Assembly: GCF_030034735.1 (NCBI RefSeq)
Contig: NZ_CP125370.1
Location: 4,216,001-4,280,000, forward strand
Length of the DNA: 64,000 nt
From: Paenibacillus sp. RC334
Lineage (GTDB): Bacteria > Bacillota > Bacilli > Paenibacillales > Paenibacillaceae
Direction of reading: 5' to 3'
Below the pieces are notes generated by a model. That model did not search any database. It was not told where the DNA came from and was given only the letters and a program-made list of their open reading frames with translations. Positions 1 to 9,694 of this stretch are shown here, one piece after another; the stretch's first letter is position 1; the number at the start of each line of letters is the position of its first letter. The position numbers and the translations under genes were made by a program.

Positions 1-1205
1 AATCATGTCCAGATAGCAATATCCCGCCCTGCTGTGGGTCCCTGAACCGCATCAACAGCTTGAGCAAAGTGGACTTGCCAGAGCCGCTTTTACCCTGAAT
101 ACCTGTAATCCGCTTGTGCGGTATCGTGAGACTTACATCATCCAGCACCGTCTGACCATCATATGCAAAAGTAACCCTGTCCACCTTCGCCCCGGAAAAA
201 GCAACGCTCATTCCCCCGATATTTTCCTCGACCTCCGGGGTTTCCTCCAGCAGACTCAGCACGCGTTCCCCGCTCGCCAGCGTTTGCAGCAGATTGTTGG
301 ACAAATTGCTAAGCGCAACTACCGGGCCAAACGAGCTAAACAGGGCAATGACGGAAACAAGCATCCCTGTAAAGCTGACCTGCCCCTTGGACATGCCATA
401 CAATCCAGCCAGCAGCATCAGAAATGAAAAACCCACGACCGCTGCATCCGTTATCGCTCTTGTGATGCCTTCATGATGCTTCAAGCTCTTCTGCTTGGCA
501 TCCAATTGATCCGTGCGACGGTTAATCTCCGCCAGTCGTTGTTCCCCGCGCCCGTATTGCACAATTTCCTTCATACCACGTAGACTATCCAGGAAATAAC
601 TGCTCAGCTTGCCGAAGCTGCTCCGGTATTCCATCCCCTGACGTCTGCCCATACGCGACGTTAACAGGGGAATGAACAGACCGACCGTTATGTAAGCAAG
701 CGCAGCGAGCCAACCTAACACAGGTTCATAGGAACCGATAAAGAATACCATCAACAGGGAAGTAATGATTCCGATCATAACAGGCGCTATCGTATGTGCA
801 TAAAACACTTCCAGCAGCTCAATATCACTTGTAATCAGCGAGATCAGATTCCCTTTGTCCTTGCCTTCGAGCTTGGCTGGCGCCAGTCTGCGCAGGGCTT
901 GAAGCACCTTGTCACGCAGCACAGCCAGCAGCTTGAATGCGAGATAATGACCACTCATTTGCTCGCCATAACGGAACACGCCGCGCAGTACAGCACAAAC
1001 CACGATGAGCGTGAGCAGGAACGTCATGCTGTAGCCCGTCGTGATGCCCGTTGCTGTAAGCAGGGCAAGGGCTCCATAGACAATAATGCCAATAGCACAA
1101 GCAAATCCAAGCACTCCAGTAACGATCGTTATGAGCAGAACGGGTAAAAGAGGCCCGGCCAGTACCAGTAATTGGGCCATAATCCGCATTCCGTGTCTAC
1201 GCATA
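1..1205 (-). CDS. ABC half-transporter (exporter fold, CydC-like), 3' end beyond window
   Basis: Exporter-type ABC protein with a fused permease and ATPase, about 401 residues visible, running off the left edge. The start ATG at 1205 lies inside the last codons of the upstream ABC gene, with AGGAGGTG just before it, so the two are translationally coupled. About six hydrophobic segments fill residues 10-290. Walker A (GKSGSGKST) is near residue 372. The signature and Walker B lie outside the window. Exporter-type half-transporters often work as heterodimers, so this is probably the partner of the DUF454-ABC fusion. The fold resembles CydC, but the Fur box upstream fits an iron, heme or siderophore role better than cytochrome bd assembly. 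The substrate cannot be read from the sequence. Confidence 0.85.
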
Positions 1206-3350
1206 TACAGCACCTCCTTTTACAAACTGCTCTACCTGGTGTTGGCTGAGATACATCTCGGCATAATGCCCTTGCTGGCTCATTAGTTCAGCATGTGTGC
1301 CGGACTCTGCCACTTGGCCGTTCCGCAGCACATAAATGCGGTCGGATTGGACAACATTTTCCAGTCTATGCGCGATGAGAATAACGGTTTTGCTGCCTGC
1401 CAGCGCATGTATAACCTCCATAATGCCTGCCTCGCTCTCACTGTCTATGTTAGAGGTAGCCTCGTCAAAAATGTACACGCTACTATCATGCAGCAGCGCT
1501 CTTGCCAGCGCTAGCCGTTGGCGTTGTCCCCCTGACAGGTTCGCTCCCTGCTCCTCCAGCTCTACTTCCAGCCCTCCCTGTGAGAGAACAAAGTCATACA
1601 GCTTCACCTGCCGCAACGCTTCCAGCATCTGTTCCTCATTCGCGTGCTCATTGCCCATTTTCAAATTAGCTTCGACCGTGCCCTTGAAAATATAGCTGTT
1701 GAAACCGATCCAGGTCATATGCCGCATACGGCTTTCTTCTGAAATGGCGGCAAGCTCGGTTCCTCCAACGGTCAGACTTCCTTGATAACCCTCATGATGA
1801 CCAACGATTAATCCGGCTACTGTACTTTTACCAGAGCCAGATTCCCCGACAATGGAAACAAAACTGCCCTGAGGAATTTCCATAGATATATTTCGCAGGG
1901 TGTCCCTTTCGTCGTAGGCAAAATTCACCTGATCCAGTCGAATATCGGTAGTCTTGATGCTTTTTTTTCCTTGTACTAGCTCCTCTGTACTCAGAATTTG
2001 AAATATTTTGTCACTCGCTGCCATGCCGTTCATGGCGATATGAAAGTAGGAGCCCAGCAGCCGCAGCGGAATGAAGAACTCCGCCGACAGCAGCACAATG
2101 ATCAACGCTCCCGCCAAGCCGATATGACCAGCAGAATATTCGCTCACTGCGACCAGAACGCCCGCAGCGGCACCGCCAAATGCAATAAGGTCCATGACTG
2201 CCACCGAGTTTAGCTGCATGGTCAGTACTTTCATTGTCATTTTGCGAAAATCCTCGGCCGCCGTGTTCATTTCCTGATGTTTCTCCTGGTCTGTCCCGTA
2301 TATTTTAAGCGTGGTCAGGCCCTGTACATTTTCCAAAAAGCTGTGACCCAGATTGACATAGCTGCCCCAATATTTTCGAAACAGCTTTTTAGCCATCCTC
2401 ATAATGACTATAATCGACACCGGAATCAGCGGAACGCAGATCAACAAGATAATGGCAGCCTTGAAGCTGACAAAGGATAAGGTGATGAACAACGTTACGG
2501 GTGCAAGCAGACTGTAAAATAACTGGGGCATGTATCTGCCAAAATAGGTTTCAAGCTGCTCCACTCCTTCTACAGCAACCTGAATAACCCCCGATGTGGA
2601 GGTATGATCCGTATACGCTGGCCCCAGCTTCAGCAGCTTGCCGTAAATTTGCGAGCGCAGCGTTTTTTTGGCATTCACTGAGGCCCGATAGGACAGCATA
2701 CTGGCTGCATAATTGCACAAGCATCGGACTGCAATCGCAGCAATGACAATGGCCGTCACAGATAGAATCAGCTTACGGGTAACTTGTCCCGTCCATGCCT
2801 GTTGCAAAACAAAGGACATGGACAAAACAGCGGCTATACTGCCCAAAAGACCGATCCACTGGACAAGCACACCCAGAACGATATATTTTCGGGAATGCTC
2901 CACCAGACCAAGCAGACGGCTGTCGACCATTTTAGACCTTTTCTTCGTGGTATCAGCAGACGGAGTTGGGGATGGAGTTTCCGCTGTAGTGCCTCTCACC
3001 GTCCCGATCCTGAATATAAAGTAATAATATTTGAAGAGGATGACTAACCCGATAATCACCTTGGCCCACACTGGTGGGGTTAAAATAAAGCCGGTAATGA
3101 GCATGGCTGACGCCAATCCCAGAGTCGTGATTTTAGTGGACAGCTTCAACGATCTCGTTTGGACGAAGCTTTCCAGATGCTTATGGTACAAAGAGGTATT
3201 CGAAAACCATTGGTGAATCCGTTTAGACCCCCGCATAAAGAAAAAGGCTGCCAGCAGCAAAAACGGCGTAGTCGGCAGCAACGGTACCACCACGCCAATC
3301 ACTCCAAGCGCCAAAAATAGAAACCCTAAGGTAACATAGATCGGTTTCAC
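1197..3350 (-). CDS. DUF454 (YbaN-like) domain fused to ABC transporter permease/ATPase
   Basis: Fusion protein of about 717 residues. Residues 1-115 are a DUF454/YbaN-like membrane domain with the hydrophobic PLLPTTPFLLLAAFFF segment. A Ser/Thr/Pro-rich linker follows, then an exporter-type permease (about 165-450) and an ATPase with GESGSGKST, the LSGGQRQRLALARALL signature, IFDEATSNID and the AHR switch histidine. The GTG at 3350 is preferred because GGGAGG lies 6 bases upstream. An ATG at 3422 would make the Fur box coding (Ile/His-rich nonsense) and has no ribosome binding site. DUF454 is usually a separate small protein, so the fusion is notable. It overlaps its partner gene by 9 bases. 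An iron-responsive function is inferred from the promoter. Confidence 0.85.
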   Translation of the reverse strand: MKPIYVTLGFLFLALGVIGVVVPLLPTTPFLLLAAFFFMRGSKRIHQWFSNTSLYHKHLESFVQTRSLKLSTKITTLGLASAMLITGFILTPPVWAKVIIGLVILFKYYYFIFRIGTVRGTTAETPSPTPSADTTKKRSKMVDSRLLGLVEHSRKYIVLGVLVQWIGLLGSIAAVLSMSFVLQQAWTGQVTRKLILSVTAIVIAAIAVRCLCNYAASMLSYRASVNAKKTLRSQIYGKLLKLGPAYTDHTSTSGVIQVAVEGVEQLETYFGRYMPQLFYSLLAPVTLFITLSFVSFKAAIILLICVPLIPVSIIVIMRMAKKLFRKYWGSYVNLGHSFLENVQGLTTLKIYGTDQEKHQEMNTAAEDFRKMTMKVLTMQLNSVAVMDLIAFGGAAAGVLVAVSEYSAGHIGLAGALIIVLLSAEFFIPLRLLGSYFHIAMNGMAASDKIFQILSTEELVQGKKSIKTTDIRLDQVNFAYDERDTLRNISMEIPQGSFVSIVGESGSGKSTVAGLIVGHHEGYQGSLTVGGTELAAISEESRMRHMTWIGFNSYIFKGTVEANLKMGNEHANEEQMLEALRQVKLYDFVLSQGGLEVELEEQGANLSGGQRQRLALARALLHDSSVYIFDEATSNIDSESEAGIMEVIHALAGSKTVILIAHRLENVVQSDRIYVLRNGQVAESGTHAELMSQQGHYAEMYLSQHQVEQFVKGGAVYA

Positions 3351-3392
3351 TGTAATCCTCCCTAAAAAGATATGATGATGACCCATTTGATG

Positions 3393-3411
3393 GATAATGA
3401 TAATCATTATC
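3393..3411 (-). promoter_or_regulatory. Fur box
   Basis: On the minus strand this reads GATAATGATTATCATTATC, identical to the classical 19-bp Fur consensus. It lies 43 bases before the GTG of the DUF454-ABC gene and next to a TATATT -10-like hexamer (TTTATATTGATAATG on the minus strand). Binding of Fe-Fur here should repress the two-gene ABC operon when iron is plentiful. Confidence 0.85.
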
Positions 3412-3438
3412 AATATAAACAATTTAGACAGGTTGTTA

Positions 3439-3454
3439 TGTGATGTAAATCACG
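3439..3454 (-). promoter_or_regulatory. Possible Fnr/Crp-type palindrome
   Basis: The minus strand reads CGTGATTTACATCACA, matching the Fnr/Crp consensus TGTGA-N6-TCACA at 9 of 10 positions. It is 28 bases upstream of the Fur box and downstream of the mtlD terminator, in a plausible activator position for the ABC operon. The match is by sequence only; the regulator is unknown. Confidence 0.35.
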
Positions 3455-3457
3455 CAT

Positions 3458-3537
3458 AAAAAAATCCTCTTGAAGCATATCTCTACAGAACACGCTTTTG
3501 TGGGTGTTGATGTAGATGTATTGGCTTCAAGAGGATT
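3458..3537 (-). terminator. Terminator of the mannitol operon
   Basis: A perfect 14-bp inverted repeat (AATCCTCTTGAAGC and its complement at 3463-3476 and 3524-3537) encloses 47 bases. On the minus strand it is followed by seven Ts. It lies 30 bases after the mtlD stop. The long loop is unusual for an intrinsic terminator. Confidence 0.7.
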
Positions 3538-3567
3538 ATCGAAAATAACGCGCGATATTAGGTTGTT

Positions 3568-4713
3568 TTATGAATTTATAATATCATATTGCTCCAATAC
3601 CTGCCGATGTAGCGGGTGGTCTGCGGGTATGGATGTATAGCGTGTCAGCGCCACACCCAGTCCTTCGCTGCGGATCACCTGCTGAAGCTCGACTGCCTCA
3701 GGGTCCTCCGCAATATCAAATTTACAGGCAGCAGCCATTCCTAGCGCCAGATGATCCGTTAAGATGCCATACTCCTCCGCTTGCAGTGCCGGACGTACAA
3801 GACGGTCATTGGGAGACAGCTTCCGCAACGGTGAACGTCCGACCCGAGTAACCTCGTCTATCAGATTAGGGTTGCGGAAGCGACCCAAAATTTTGGAAAT
3901 GTACTTCTGATGCTCCGCCTGATCCAAACCGAAGCGCTTCACAAGCACCGCCCCTGTTTCCTCCAGTGCACCTTGTATCGAATCCACCACCTTGTCATCC
4001 TTCATCGCTTCCTGAATGGTAGCATAACCCGCGGCATAACCAAGGTAGGCCGCCACGCAATGCCCCGTATTCACCGTGAACAGCTTGCGTTCAATGTAAG
4101 GCTCCAAATCCTGCACGTAAAGGATGCCTTCGATCTCTTTATGGTCAGAAGCCATTTGCGATCGATCCACCACCCACTCGTAAAAAGGCTCTACCTGCAC
4201 GTGCAACGGGTCCTCATGATGCTGGATCGGCACAATCCGGTCTACAGCAGCATTGGGAAAATAAACCGAAGCCTCCGCCTTGGCACGAGTCGCCTCATCC
4301 AGTAGCGCAAAAACATGCTCTTTCAGTTGGGCGCTGCCTCCGATTGCATTTTCGCAGGCGATCACATGTAGCGGCGCTGCCCCGCGTTTTACCCGCCGCT
4401 TAATTCCCTCGGCAATGCCTGCTGCAATATGCTTGAGGATGCTGACACCCACTGCGGTCGTTACCAGATCAGCTTGGTCTACCGCATCCGCTACAGCCGC
4501 TGCATCTTTGCCATCAATCGCGGTTACATTCGTGACCATCTCCGCATCCTTGGTATCATTCGCCAACTCTACAGTGTATTGCTTGCGCCGGCGTAACTCG
4601 GATACAAGAGTGTCGTTAACATCCGAAAAGACAACCTCATAACCTGCCCGCGATAGAATCAATCCGATAAATCCGCGACCGATATTTCCTGCTCCAAAGT
4701 GGACGGCTCTCAT
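3568..4713 (-). CDS. mtlD: Mannitol-1-phosphate 5-dehydrogenase
   Basis: Cytoplasmic enzyme oxidising mannitol 1-phosphate to fructose 6-phosphate with NAD. The 381 residues match the family length. The Rossmann motif HFGAGNIGRGFIG is at residues 5-17, and VNTGHCVAAYLGY in the catalytic domain is characteristic of polyol dehydrogenases. It is the last gene of the operon and overlaps mtlF by 4 bases (ATGA), so translation is coupled. It completes the pathway begun by MtlA and MtlF. Confidence 0.97.
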   Translation of the reverse strand: MRAVHFGAGNIGRGFIGLILSRAGYEVVFSDVNDTLVSELRRRKQYTVELANDTKDAEMVTNVTAIDGKDAAAVADAVDQADLVTTAVGVSILKHIAAGIAEGIKRRVKRGAAPLHVIACENAIGGSAQLKEHVFALLDEATRAKAEASVYFPNAAVDRIVPIQHHEDPLHVQVEPFYEWVVDRSQMASDHKEIEGILYVQDLEPYIERKLFTVNTGHCVAAYLGYAAGYATIQEAMKDDKVVDSIQGALEETGAVLVKRFGLDQAEHQKYISKILGRFRNPNLIDEVTRVGRSPLRKLSPNDRLVRPALQAEEYGILTDHLALGMAAACKFDIAEDPEAVELQQVIRSEGLGVALTRYTSIPADHPLHRQVLEQYDIINS

Positions 4714-5144
4714 AGCTCCATCTCACTTTCGAACAGATCGATAATTTCCTGAGGGGTCACCGCGTTGCGGAGTTTATCCATGTTTTCTTCCTCCGCGCAT
4801 ACCACAGCGATACTCGTCAAAATCTCCATATGATCGCCGCCTTGTGCTGCGATGCCGATCACCATATATGCTTTTTCTTCCCCAAAATCTACACCTTGCG
4901 GGAACTGAATGATCGAGATGCCTGTCGACTGAATAAACGTCTTGGATTCCTTCGTGCCGTGTGGAATAGCCAACCCGTTCCCGATATAGGTAGACACGAT
5001 CTCCTCGCGTTCCAGCATCTTGTCAATGTACTCACCTGTAATATGTCCGGCATCCAGCAGGATTTGTCCGGCCATGCGAATCGCCTCATATTTGTCTTTG
5101 GCGGTTGCGTTCATTTTTACTTTGTCTATCGTCATAATGCTCAC
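4710..5144 (-). CDS. mtlF: PTS mannitol-specific EIIA component
   Basis: Single-domain EIIA of 144 residues that passes phosphate from HPr to the EIIB domain of MtlA. The phosphorylated histidine is His62 in NGLAIPHGT. The start overlaps the end of mtlR by 4 bases. Here EIIA is a free protein, as in Gram-positive mannitol systems, rather than fused as in E. coli MtlA. The EIIA-like tail of MtlR lies immediately upstream and should not be confused with it. Confidence 0.96.
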   Translation of the reverse strand: MSIMTIDKVKMNATAKDKYEAIRMAGQILLDAGHITGEYIDKMLEREEIVSTYIGNGLAIPHGTKESKTFIQSTGISIIQFPQGVDFGEEKAYMVIGIAAQGGDHMEILTSIAVVCAEEENMDKLRNAVTPQEIIDLFESEMEL

Positions 5145-7220
5145 GGTAGGTTCCTCCCTGTCCCTAATTTACTGTGAAAAAATTCAGCCAGTTCACTCGA
5201 TATATAATTGGCGATATGCTCACGGCTACCGTGTTTCAGTAGCGTAACCATGTCTTCCCGAAGTAGTAATGCACTAATCTCGCTCAATACCTCCAGGCTT
5301 TCTCTCGGCAGCTCGCGAGGTCCCAACATAAGCAGCACGCAATCTACCTGTTCGCCTGCATCCGCCAGCAGCGGCTCTGCCAGCTTATACAGCGTAAGCG
5401 AAGGCTCGCGAATATAGTGGCTGCGCGTATGAAACAAAGCTATGGAGGTATCAGGGATCACCTGACTACCCTGGCGCTCTCTTTCCATGAGCTGTGCAGC
5501 AATGCCAGAAGGCTCTGTGACGTTCCCCCCGCCCCGCCTCCAGCATGCAGATAGCCTGTACGGTAGCGCGCATATCCATCCCCTGATTTTCCAGCGTATA
5601 CACTTGAAATTGCTGTACAATGTGTACAATTTCCTCGAGACTTTTTCGCAGCCCCGTGAGCCACTCCATGCCCTGACCGGGCTGGACGGCCTGCTCCTGC
5701 TGCTGATCATTGGGATGCTTGAGTGTAATATGCTGGATAAAATGTCGCAGACGGTCACTCTCCTCCTGCGTCAGCAGCGGGCTGATCTTGAGATAGCGAT
5801 CCGGTTCCAGCGGTAGCTCCACCGTCGAAATGATCAGATCATAATCCTCTTTCGGAATCCGCGCCGCCTCGTACCATGAGGCCCTATCCACGATTTTGAT
5901 CTGTGGCAGCTCCTTGGCGAGCCTTGTTGCCAGCAGCCTGGATGATCCAATGCCGCTCGTGCAGACGACGATGGCCCGCACCTCCCGCCGCAATTGTCGC
6001 AGCCGCTCCAGCGAAGCGCCGAAATGCATGACGAGAAATCCGATCTCTTCATCCGGCACTTCCATTTCTGTCATGCCCGCCGCAGCCTTCTTCACCGAGT
6101 CGAACAAGCTGCCGTAATCCTTGCGGATTTGCTGGAGCAGGGGATTACGGATGGATCTGCCTTCCTTCAAACGTTTGAGTACCGGAGCCATATGGGCAAT
6201 CAGTCCTTCACGCAGAACACGATCCTCTGCCAATGGCGTGTCTGTCTCTTCCTCTACACGACGAATCAACTCATGAACCGACTCCAGCAGTACGAGATCA
6301 TCCAGCGGCAGCAGCCGGGTTGAATGATCCTCGGCATCACGGAATAGCAGTCTGAAATAAGATCGTTCCGGCTCTGGAAAATCAATATCCAGCGCCTCTG
6401 ACAATTCCGTGCATATGCGTTCCACCATAGCTGTGCGCAGCATGATATTCTCATCCGAATCTGTTTTGGAATACGAGAGACGATGATCCACAACGTATCC
6501 GAGCCGCAGACGTGCCAGCGAAACGCAAATTTGAATCAACAGCTCCATATATTTGCTTTCCACCATGTTTTTCAGCCATTTCTCATGGGGCTGCCAGAGG
6601 GCATTTTCCACGGTCAGCAGGTTCTCTCTGCCAATCATCTCCAGCAACTTGTCAGCGACACGTGTCACAGGACGAAGCTCCTCCCGGCTGGAAAACAGAT
6701 CCGATTCATCCAAATACTCTAGAGCCAGCTCGGAAATCGCCCGTCTTTTGTCCGTCTCCCGGCCTGTAATCTCGACGCCGTACCCGCGTCTGCGCACAAG
6801 CACGAGTCCCCGTTCCACGATCCAGCCTTGCAATTCGTCCAGATCATGACTGACAGTAGTTACTGCGACCTTCAAATCAGCAGCCAGCGCCAGCAGCTTG
6901 ATCGGCTCCTGTGTATCCAGCAGCATACAGAGAACCACGATCTTTCTTTCCTCAGCCGAATATTCGTCCGACTTCGTATGCATCAATTGCTCCCGCAGAC
7001 ATACAAGCTGAGCCGGGTCGGCATCCACATAGATACCAATCCCTGATTTTTTCTCCAGCTTTACCTCATGAGCCGCTAACCAATGCTCGACTGCACTGAG
7101 TTCCCGGTGAACCGTCCTTGTGCTGACATTAATCTTCGTGGCAATTTCCCCGGCCGTTACCTCTTGGGACTGCTCCAGAAGATATTCCACGATGTCACGT
7201 TGTCGTTTCGTAATATTCAT
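5141..7220 (-). CDS. mtlR: Mannitol operon transcriptional activator MtlR, frameshifted
   Basis: PTS-controlled regulator with an N-terminal HTH (MNITKRQRDIVEYLL), two PRD domains, an EIIB-like domain (VVCTSGIGSSRLLATRLAKE, with the phosphorylatable Cys) and a C-terminal EIIA-like domain (IALFHTRSHYI, with His). The protein is split between two frames: the first runs 7220 to about 5525, the second from there to 5141. Removing one G from the G6 run (C6 at 5525-5530) joins them into about 693 residues, the normal MtlR length. ATG 7220 is chosen because it begins at the HTH and has GGAAGGA upstream; a longer form could begin at 7280. It is either a real loss of the EIIA domain or a homopolymer sequencing error. 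Confidence 0.85.
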
Positions 7221-7303
7221 AAGCGCATACCGTTCCTTCCCAAGCTCATCCCTTCCGCAGAACACACGAACTGCATACAAGGCGGCCTGACTACTACAGG
7301 GGA

Positions 7304-8782
7304 TTAAGAATCGGATTTCAGACGTTCCACCAGCGCTTCGTATTCAGGACTCTTCAGGAAATTATCAATAGAAATATGCTCGGCATTTGGAGCCACCGTT
7401 TTAGCCCGGTCCGTCAACGTTTTTTGCGTAATAACAATATCCGCATCCTGCGGAATCTCACTGATTGCCGTGTTCGTTACCGTGACATCCACATCCGCCT
7501 GCTTCATTTTTTTGCGTAAAATCGAGGCGCCCATAGCGCTTGAGCCCATACCTGCATCACAGGAAAAGACGATCTTGTTCACATCTGATTTATCCTTGAC
7601 CGTTTGAACTTCACCAATCTCCGCAGCCCGATCAGCTTCGCGGTTATCTTCCGTTACAGTGGTATTTTCGCCTGCAGCCTTGCTTTGAGTTTTCATATCC
7701 TTCATGCGGGATGCCGCTTCCTCAAGCCCCTCTTCTTTTTGCTTACCTGTCTTGAGTAACACAGCAGCAACAGCAAACGATACGACCGCAGCAGCAATCA
7801 CACCGCTCAGCATTGGCAAATATCCGCCTTTTGGCGTCATCAGGAAATAAGCGATGATACTACCCGGTGAAGGAGCTGCTACCAGTCCGGCACCTGTCAG
7901 CATGAAACAGAACGTTCCCACCACACCCCCTGCTATAGCAGCAAGAATCAGAATCGGCTTCATCAAAATATAAGGGAAATAAATTTCATGAATCCCGCCG
8001 AAAAAGTGAATGATAACCGCGCCAGGAGCCGACGACTTCGCAGGGCCTTTACCAAACAGGCAGTAGGCCAGCAAAATACCGAGCCCTGGTCCAGGGTTCG
8101 ATTCAAGCATGAACAAAACGGATTTGCCTGTTCTTGAAGCCTCCTCCAGCGCAATCGGACTCAATACTCCGTGGTTCAGTGCGTTGTTTAGAAATAATAC
8201 TTTTCCGGGCTCAATAATGAGGTTGACGAGCGGCAAAAGCCCTGCGTTCACGAGGAACTGTACCCCTGCTGACAACACTTGACTGATAATTTGTACAAAC
8301 GGTCCGATTGCCACATGAGCAAGCAGCGCTAAAATCGCCCCGATAATCCCTGCCGAGAAGTTATTGACCAGCATTTCAAAGCCTGATTTAACTTTGCCGT
8401 CAATCGCTTTGTCGAATTTCTTCAATATCCATGCAGCCAGCGGACCCGCTACCATCGCGCCGAGGAACATCGGAATGTCCGCCCCGACAATGACACCCAT
8501 CGTCATAATGGCCCCGATCACACCTCCGCGCTGTCCGTGAATCATTGTGCCACCCGTATAACCGATCAGCAGCGGCAGCAAATAATTTTTCATCGGATCA
8601 ACCAGTTGTGCAAAACCCTCATTCGGGAACCATCCGGTCGGAATAAAAAGTGCCGTGATCAATCCCCACGCGATAAAGGCCCCCATATTGGGCATAACCA
8701 TACCGCTGAGAAAACGACCGAAACGCTGTACGGCAACGCGAGCGCCTCCGTTTGAATTGGACTTTGCGTCCACTGTGCTCAT
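7304..8782 (-). CDS. mtlA: PTS mannitol-specific EIICB component
   Basis: Membrane permease that imports mannitol and phosphorylates it to mannitol 1-phosphate. The EIIC domain (residues about 20-340) has several membrane segments and the GGIHEIYFPYIL motif near the sugar site. After a charged linker comes EIIB with the phosphocysteine motif FSCDAGMGSSAMG. There is no EIIA, which is supplied by mtlF. Of two ATGs at 8788 and 8782, the second has the better distance (8 bases) from AAGGAGG. It is the first gene of the operon mtlA-mtlR-mtlF-mtlD. Confidence 0.95.
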   Translation of the reverse strand: MSTVDAKSNSNGGARVAVQRFGRFLSGMVMPNMGAFIAWGLITALFIPTGWFPNEGFAQLVDPMKNYLLPLLIGYTGGTMIHGQRGGVIGAIMTMGVIVGADIPMFLGAMVAGPLAAWILKKFDKAIDGKVKSGFEMLVNNFSAGIIGAILALLAHVAIGPFVQIISQVLSAGVQFLVNAGLLPLVNLIIEPGKVLFLNNALNHGVLSPIALEEASRTGKSVLFMLESNPGPGLGILLAYCLFGKGPAKSSAPGAVIIHFFGGIHEIYFPYILMKPILILAAIAGGVVGTFCFMLTGAGLVAAPSPGSIIAYFLMTPKGGYLPMLSGVIAAAVVSFAVAAVLLKTGKQKEEGLEEAASRMKDMKTQSKAAGENTTVTEDNREADRAAEIGEVQTVKDKSDVNKIVFSCDAGMGSSAMGASILRKKMKQADVDVTVTNTAISEIPQDADIVITQKTLTDRAKTVAPNAEHISIDNFLKSPEYEALVERLKSDS

Positions 8783-8805
8783 ATTCATATCCTCCTTATA
8801 GGTCA

Positions 8806-8919
8806 GTATTTTGCATCATTCGATTCCCAACGCTCGAAAGTACAATAGATAAACGAACTAAACCGTTTCGATCTATCTATTGCTGATTTGAAATCGCTCT
8901 TGGGATTGTTGCAAAATAC
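8806..8919 (-). repeat. Nested inverted repeat in the mtlA leader
   Basis: Three nested dyads share one centre: GTATTTTGCA at 8806-8815 with its complement at 8910-8919, CCCAA at 8826-8830 with TTGGG at 8900-8904, and CAATAGATA at 8843-8851 with its complement at 8874-8882. The whole lies between the candidate mtl promoter and the mtlA ribosome binding site, so it would fold in the leader RNA. No T-run follows it, so it is not a simple terminator. Function unknown. Confidence 0.5.
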
Positions 8920-8955
8920 CCAGGTAATAAGCATCACTACCTTTTCTTAAAATTC

Positions 8956-9020
8956 ATACTAAATGACAACGCTATCTTCATCAACGAAATGAAAACGTAC
9001 TTTCGTCATGAACGTTGATG
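8956..9020 (-). promoter_or_regulatory. Candidate mtl promoter with flanking operator dyad
   Basis: Minus strand: TTGATG (8979-8984), a 17-base spacer, then TAGTAT (8956-8961). The -35 sits in one arm of an inverted repeat, CATCAACG at 8979-8986 and CGTTGATG at 9013-9020, a plausible MtlR site. A partial cre-like stretch (TTGAAATCGCTCTTG) occurs near 8887. From 9021 to 9298 I see no further gene or clear signal; a 69-codon ORF there has no support. Confidence 0.4.
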
Positions 9021-9298
9021 ACAACATTTAAATTTAAGATAAACAGGCGCGAAATCATTAGGCATAATTCCTCTTAATGTGGCCTGAAACGTTAGAATTT
9101 AGTCGAGAAACCATGCGTCATCTATACCATTTCTATACAAGGAATATCCTCCAAACAAGGGAAAAAGAACGTAATTACGCTTGCCAAAAAAGACAGCAAA
9201 AAATAGCCGCTATGCCCAATCATCGCGACTATTTTTATACAAAACCGAGTGGACAAACGCCACTCTTATTCAGTTATCCAACCTAATTTGCCCCATTA

Positions 9299-9694
9299 TT
9301 ACTCATTGGCAGTCAACTGCTCGTACTGATCCGCAGACAGCAGCTTGCTTAATGATTCCTCTACATCTCCTCCAATCTCCACTTCGATCATCCAGCCTTT
9401 TTCATAGGGAGACTCGTTCACCAGCTCAGGCGTACTTTCCAGCGCTTCATTCACCTTCAACACCGTTCCCGTCACCGGAGCGAACAGGTCGGATACTGTC
9501 TTTACCGATTCAATAGTACCGATCTCTGCCCCCTGCTCAATCGTTGCTCCCTCCCCAGGCAGCTCCACAAAAACGATATCCCCCAGCTGATGCTGTGCAA
9601 AGTCCGTAATACCGATTCGTACCGTTCCATCCTCTGTGCGCTGAACCCACTCATGTTCCTCTGTGTACCAAAATTGCTGCTTCACTTCACTCAT
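9299..9694 (-). CDS. gcvH: Glycine cleavage system H protein
   Basis: Lipoyl carrier that shuttles the aminomethyl group between the P, T and L proteins. It has 131 residues, the usual size. The lipoylation lysine is Lys65 in [13 protein letters not shown], and the N-terminus [10 protein letters not shown] is typical. It is transcribed away from gcvT-gcvPA-gcvPB and is therefore outside the riboswitch-controlled transcript. A purine-rich stretch (GCGAGGCGAGCAGG) lies before the ATG. Confidence 0.97.
   Translation of the reverse strand: MSEVKQQFWYTEEHEWVQRTEDGTVRIGITDFAQHQLGDIVFVELPGEGATIEQGAEIGTIESVKTVSDLFAPVTGTVLKVNEALESTPELVNESPYEKGWMIEVEIGGDVEESLSKLLSADQYEQLTANE

Noticed and set aside
9077..9286. 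69-codon plus-strand ORF between mtl and gcvH
   Set aside because: No ribosome site, no family resemblance and the frame lies across a promoter region.
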